64,000 bases of DNA, from contig JAQSEB010000104.1 in NCBI GenBank assembly GCA_030063045.1, positions 310,001-374,000 of the forward strand. Reading direction: 5' to 3'. The notes below the pieces were generated by a model. That model saw only the letters and a program-made list of their open reading frames with translations. It was not told where the DNA came from and did not search any database. This stretch comes from Pratylenchus scribneri. Its lineage: Eukaryota; Nematoda; Chromadorea; Rhabditida; Pratylenchidae. The first letter of the stretch is position 1. Each line of letters begins with the position of its first letter. Of the stretch, positions 60,701 to 64,000 are shown one piece after another. The position numbers and the translations under genes are program-made.

Positions 60701-63700
60701 TTATGGGCAGAAGATGCACCACAAATTGCTGACAATTGACTCCTTCCTCTGCCTCAATTGCCTTTTCCTCCTCTCATCAATTGCTTCTCATCAACTACTA
60801 TTTGTACATTTTGGGTGGATAAATGTTTCTTTGGATTGGAATGCAAAAATTGCATAATAATTTTTTGGTGATTTGATGTTGTTAATGCGCAATTTTGTGG
60901 TTGTGTTTCCATTTCGGGATTAGGCATGGGAATTGAGCATTGAGGACAGAGAGGATGGATGATCTGTTGATTTGACAAATGCCACCACATTTGAAAGGGC
61001 CAATTTTCATGTTTTCTTACATTCATCCCTGTTTTGTTGCCTTTTTTAAAACCAACAATTAAATTTTAAAATAAGTAAATATTATGAATAATAAAAAATA
61101 AAATTATACTTTGAATTTTCATCATTTTAGGGAGTCATTTTTCATTCAATCTTTTTGTTTTGGATATTTTATTTCCCTTCCCCAAAGATGATCTTTTGCA
61201 CATCCAAAAACATGGATTATTCTCCTAATATTCCCATTTATTCCCACCAAATCTGCTCGCTGTGTTTTGGCAATTTTAGGCAAATTATTGGGTCAAATTT
61301 CGCCAAAAATCATTTTACATTCCCAGAGGGACTTAAATAAATTATTATTAATTTTTGATGATATAAATTCTAAATTCCAGAAATTTATTTGAATTATAGG
61401 ATGAGGAAAAAGTGAACTCATTTTATGCCTAAAATCACTTATGGACAATAAAAATTTGTCCTTATTCCCACTTTTGTGCCTCACCGTGTCCATTGTAATT
61501 ATCCCATTGATGGGATGAGTGCCAAAGGGAAGGCATTTGAGGCCAAAAATTCCTTTGCCTTCCGACCACTTGTCAGTCAGTCATGGACAAAAATGGTGGA
61601 TTGGATGGACTACTTCTCTTCACTTTTTAAACACATGTTCACTTTTGGGATGTCCCTGAACATTTTGTGCCCCCAATCCATCGCATTCCCCCTTTTATAG
61701 TCATTTGAGGACATTTTGCCGAATCCCATTGTTCATTTCCATTCCCTTCTTATTATTCGACCGGACGAACACTAAAATTGCCGCCCATTCTCATTTAGAG
61801 AGAGGAAACATCCATAAAGTGATGAGGCAAAAATGGTTGATGGGGACAATTTTGGATGTGACGGAATTAGGCGAATTTTATTAGAAATTAAATTGAATTT
61901 TCCAATCTAACAAATTTACCCTCTTTCCATCATTAGTTACGGTAATTTATAATCCTAGCACAAATATCCCACACAAAAAGGGCCTTGGGCAATGAAAATA
62001 TGGAGCAAATAAATATTAGAATATACCAATACCAATGCTTGCAAATAATTTCCAACAGTGCCCGGGGGAATTGGCCTCAACCACCCACCGTTGCAATATT
62101 GCCTGCCAAACCAATTGTGAATTGGATGAGGGACAAAGCGTGCCAATGCCCTCTTCCCAACAAAACTTTCCCCTTCCTAGATAACAATGCAACGCCTTGG
62201 GCACAAAATTCGCCCATTCGATTGAACAAAACATTGGGAAGGGGGGGGGGGTGGGGATAATTGGAAGAACAGCGGGAAATAATTTACATGGAATGAAAAT
62301 TGCCAATGGAAAAATGAATAGTAGAAGGGGGAATTGAATGGGAGGAATTGATTTTGATCGAAGGAATTCATTCAATTTTTATATATGTTTTCGTTATTTT
62401 TGGATGACCTTTTAATTATGATGAACTCTCGGTTGCATTCCATCCAAATTCCCAAAACTCAAACAAATTGGCATTCATTCCCCCACCACCTTCTTTTTGT
62501 GTTCACACTTAATTGCCTTTCCCAGCCTTGATTATTGCTGCTCATCATCATCAATTCGCCACAAATATGTGCTGCCCATCCATCTCCATTAATGTCCTAT
62601 ATATTCCGCCCAAAAACTTTCTCGAGACAGCAAGGAGGATAATCCGCGCGGTCATTCAGTGGTAAATTGATTTTGGCTGATGAGAAAAATGCGCAAAGGT
62701 TCGGTGCAAAAAATGAGGAATTAAATATAAATAAATATAATTGGGAAATAAATAACTTTTAAGAAAAATATTTTTTGTCGACAATTACATCCTCGGCAAG
62801 CTTATAACAGTTTGGAGAGTGATTTTCAACATCAAACCATTTAGCATTTGTAGAGTCATTGAGACGCGTCTATTTCTATTCATATATAGTTTGTTTGATT
62901 TGGACCAAACCTAAATGAGTTAAACCATTTTTCAGTTTTTGCTTTAAAACACACTTGTTAGTTTCAGGCCAAATCAGAAAACTATATATGAATCGATGCG
63001 TCGCAATGAGCTCTACAAATATGCTAATTTTTTGATGGTAAAAATCGTTTGCTAACCGTTATCAAAAGAATTTGAAATTTTTCGATAAAAAAATTTGCAC
63101 CAAACTATGGCTTTAATAAAATGTGAATTAGTAAGCAAGAAAGGAATGAATGAATAGGATGGAATGGTTGTTATATTGAGTGAATGAATGAATTGCGCGC
63201 AAACACAAAACATCCTCCAATGAAGTGCCAAAATTGGCTTTGTTTAAAAGATGGAAAAGGGGAGGGGGAATTGTGCAATCGATGAAAGAACAAAATAATT
63301 GTAAAATGTAATACACAAAATAAATTTATTATAATTCTAAAATTGATCAAACGAATTGGAAGATTCTTCAGACGAATTTCTTGTCTACCAAATTTTCGCC
63401 CTTCAGCCTTCATTGCACAAATAGAAAAGGCTTTTGCTCCCCTCCCTCCAACTATTAATCCTGCGTCCAACCCCATTAATTCTTGTTTTCTCTTCGCCCA
63501 TCCAAAATTTGCCCTTGTTCCCACCCGAAAAGGGCCATTTGGGCGAATAAAATGGTGGGCGGGCCCAAGATTGGCCCCTTCAGCGCAGATTGGGGGGAAA
63601 ATGGATGGATGGAGTAATGGAGGAGGCAAAGAAAGGGAACCGCCCCTCCTCCTTTCAATGATGCTGACGACACCACGGAATGAGAAGGGTGGGTATACGA

Positions 63701-64000
63701 TAACCACACCAATGGAGTAGCAGCCAAAATCGTGTGGGTCGCCCCAAGGCCGTGTCGTCGTCCATTTGCCCACATTTTCATGTCCTTGGCAATTGGACCG
63801 CCATTTAATCGACGGGATGCATTTTACCTCTTTTTATTCATTCACAAATTCACATTTCATTTCAAATACAAACATTATTCGGGCTTAATTCACTCAAATT
63901 CCATGGCTAAAGGTCTACAAAATATTCATTTTTTAAATATATTAAATGTCCATTTTGGTCATCCATAATTTGTTACATTTAAAATGGATGCTCATCAATT
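57712..64000. other. Gene-poor 6.3 kb region
   Basis: No supported gene. Weak minus-strand frames include 59312-59530 (MDKHEFFSICTNVNGQIDGI) and a 45-codon frame near 62100-62235 (MGEFCAQGVALLSRKGKVLL). Neither has a splice context. The region contains G homopolymers near 60667 and 62237 and one MITE relic near 62800-63070. It may be upstream DNA of a gene beyond the window. Confidence 0.5.
62800..63070. mobile_element. MITE family A, copy 3 (degenerate)
   Basis: The arms carry CATCAAACCATTTAGCATTT and GTAGAGTCATTGAGACGCGT on the left, and ATGCGTCGCAATGAGCTCTA and TATGCTAATTTTTTGATGGT on the right. These match the core of the copy at 32887. The outer arms are strongly diverged. Confidence 0.7.

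Noticed and set aside
63171..63773. 200-codon minus-strand frame
   Set aside because: Low-complexity, no ATG-linked domain, and the complementary strand is equally open.

Overview
This window is nuclear DNA of a nematode, most likely a tylenchid (Meloidogyne/Globodera-like) species. That placement is an inference. The evidence is a typical major sperm protein gene with one intron, many introns of about 40-60 bases, several introns with GC instead of GT donors, very AT-rich spacers with short A/T/C runs, and orthologues of known nematode proteins. Gene models were read by eye from splice signals and phase. For most genes the exon phases add up exactly, but UTRs and alternative isoforms are not resolved.

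Layout. From 1 to 5.2 kb on the minus strand lie the 5' part of a matrix metalloproteinase (cut by the window edge), a small single-pass membrane protein and a glypican. From 5.3 to 14.6 kb is a gene-poor stretch holding a 0.93 kb fold-back element and a palindromic MITE. From 14.6 to 22.7 kb the plus strand carries a secreted cystine-knot-like protein and two paralogous small secreted four-cysteine proteins. From 23.3 to 31.9 kb the minus strand carries WDR44, a MATH-BTB (SPOP-like) adaptor and a PP1-type phosphatase, spaced about 0.35 kb apart. The phosphatase is head to head with the major sperm protein gene at 32.27 kb, suggesting a shared sperm promoter.

From 34 to 40 kb the plus strand carries an RGG-rich protein, a mitoribosomal mL65/S30-like protein, a small two-TM protein in operon-like spacing, and the U5 snRNP thioredoxin-like DIB1, followed by a minisatellite. 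From 41.1 to 49.2 kb the minus strand carries a MOV10/Armitage/ERI-6/7-like RNA helicase, a second gene related to the helicase's C-terminal tail, and a small NLS-containing protein. From 49.5 to 53.1 kb the plus strand carries HDHD3-like and ACOT13-like genes. From 53.4 to 57.7 kb the minus strand carries a mucin-like secreted protein and a two-ShKT-domain secreted protein. From 57.7 to 64 kb no gene was recognised.

The most notable points are these. A 489-bp non-autonomous hAT-type element with a perfect 8-bp target duplication sits inside a coding exon of the helicase. A 48-bp tandem duplication across a splice junction lengthens the same helicase. A stand-alone gene resembles the helicase tail. 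The matrix metalloproteinase appears to have no propeptide. Short inverted-repeat elements of at least three families are scattered through spacers and introns.
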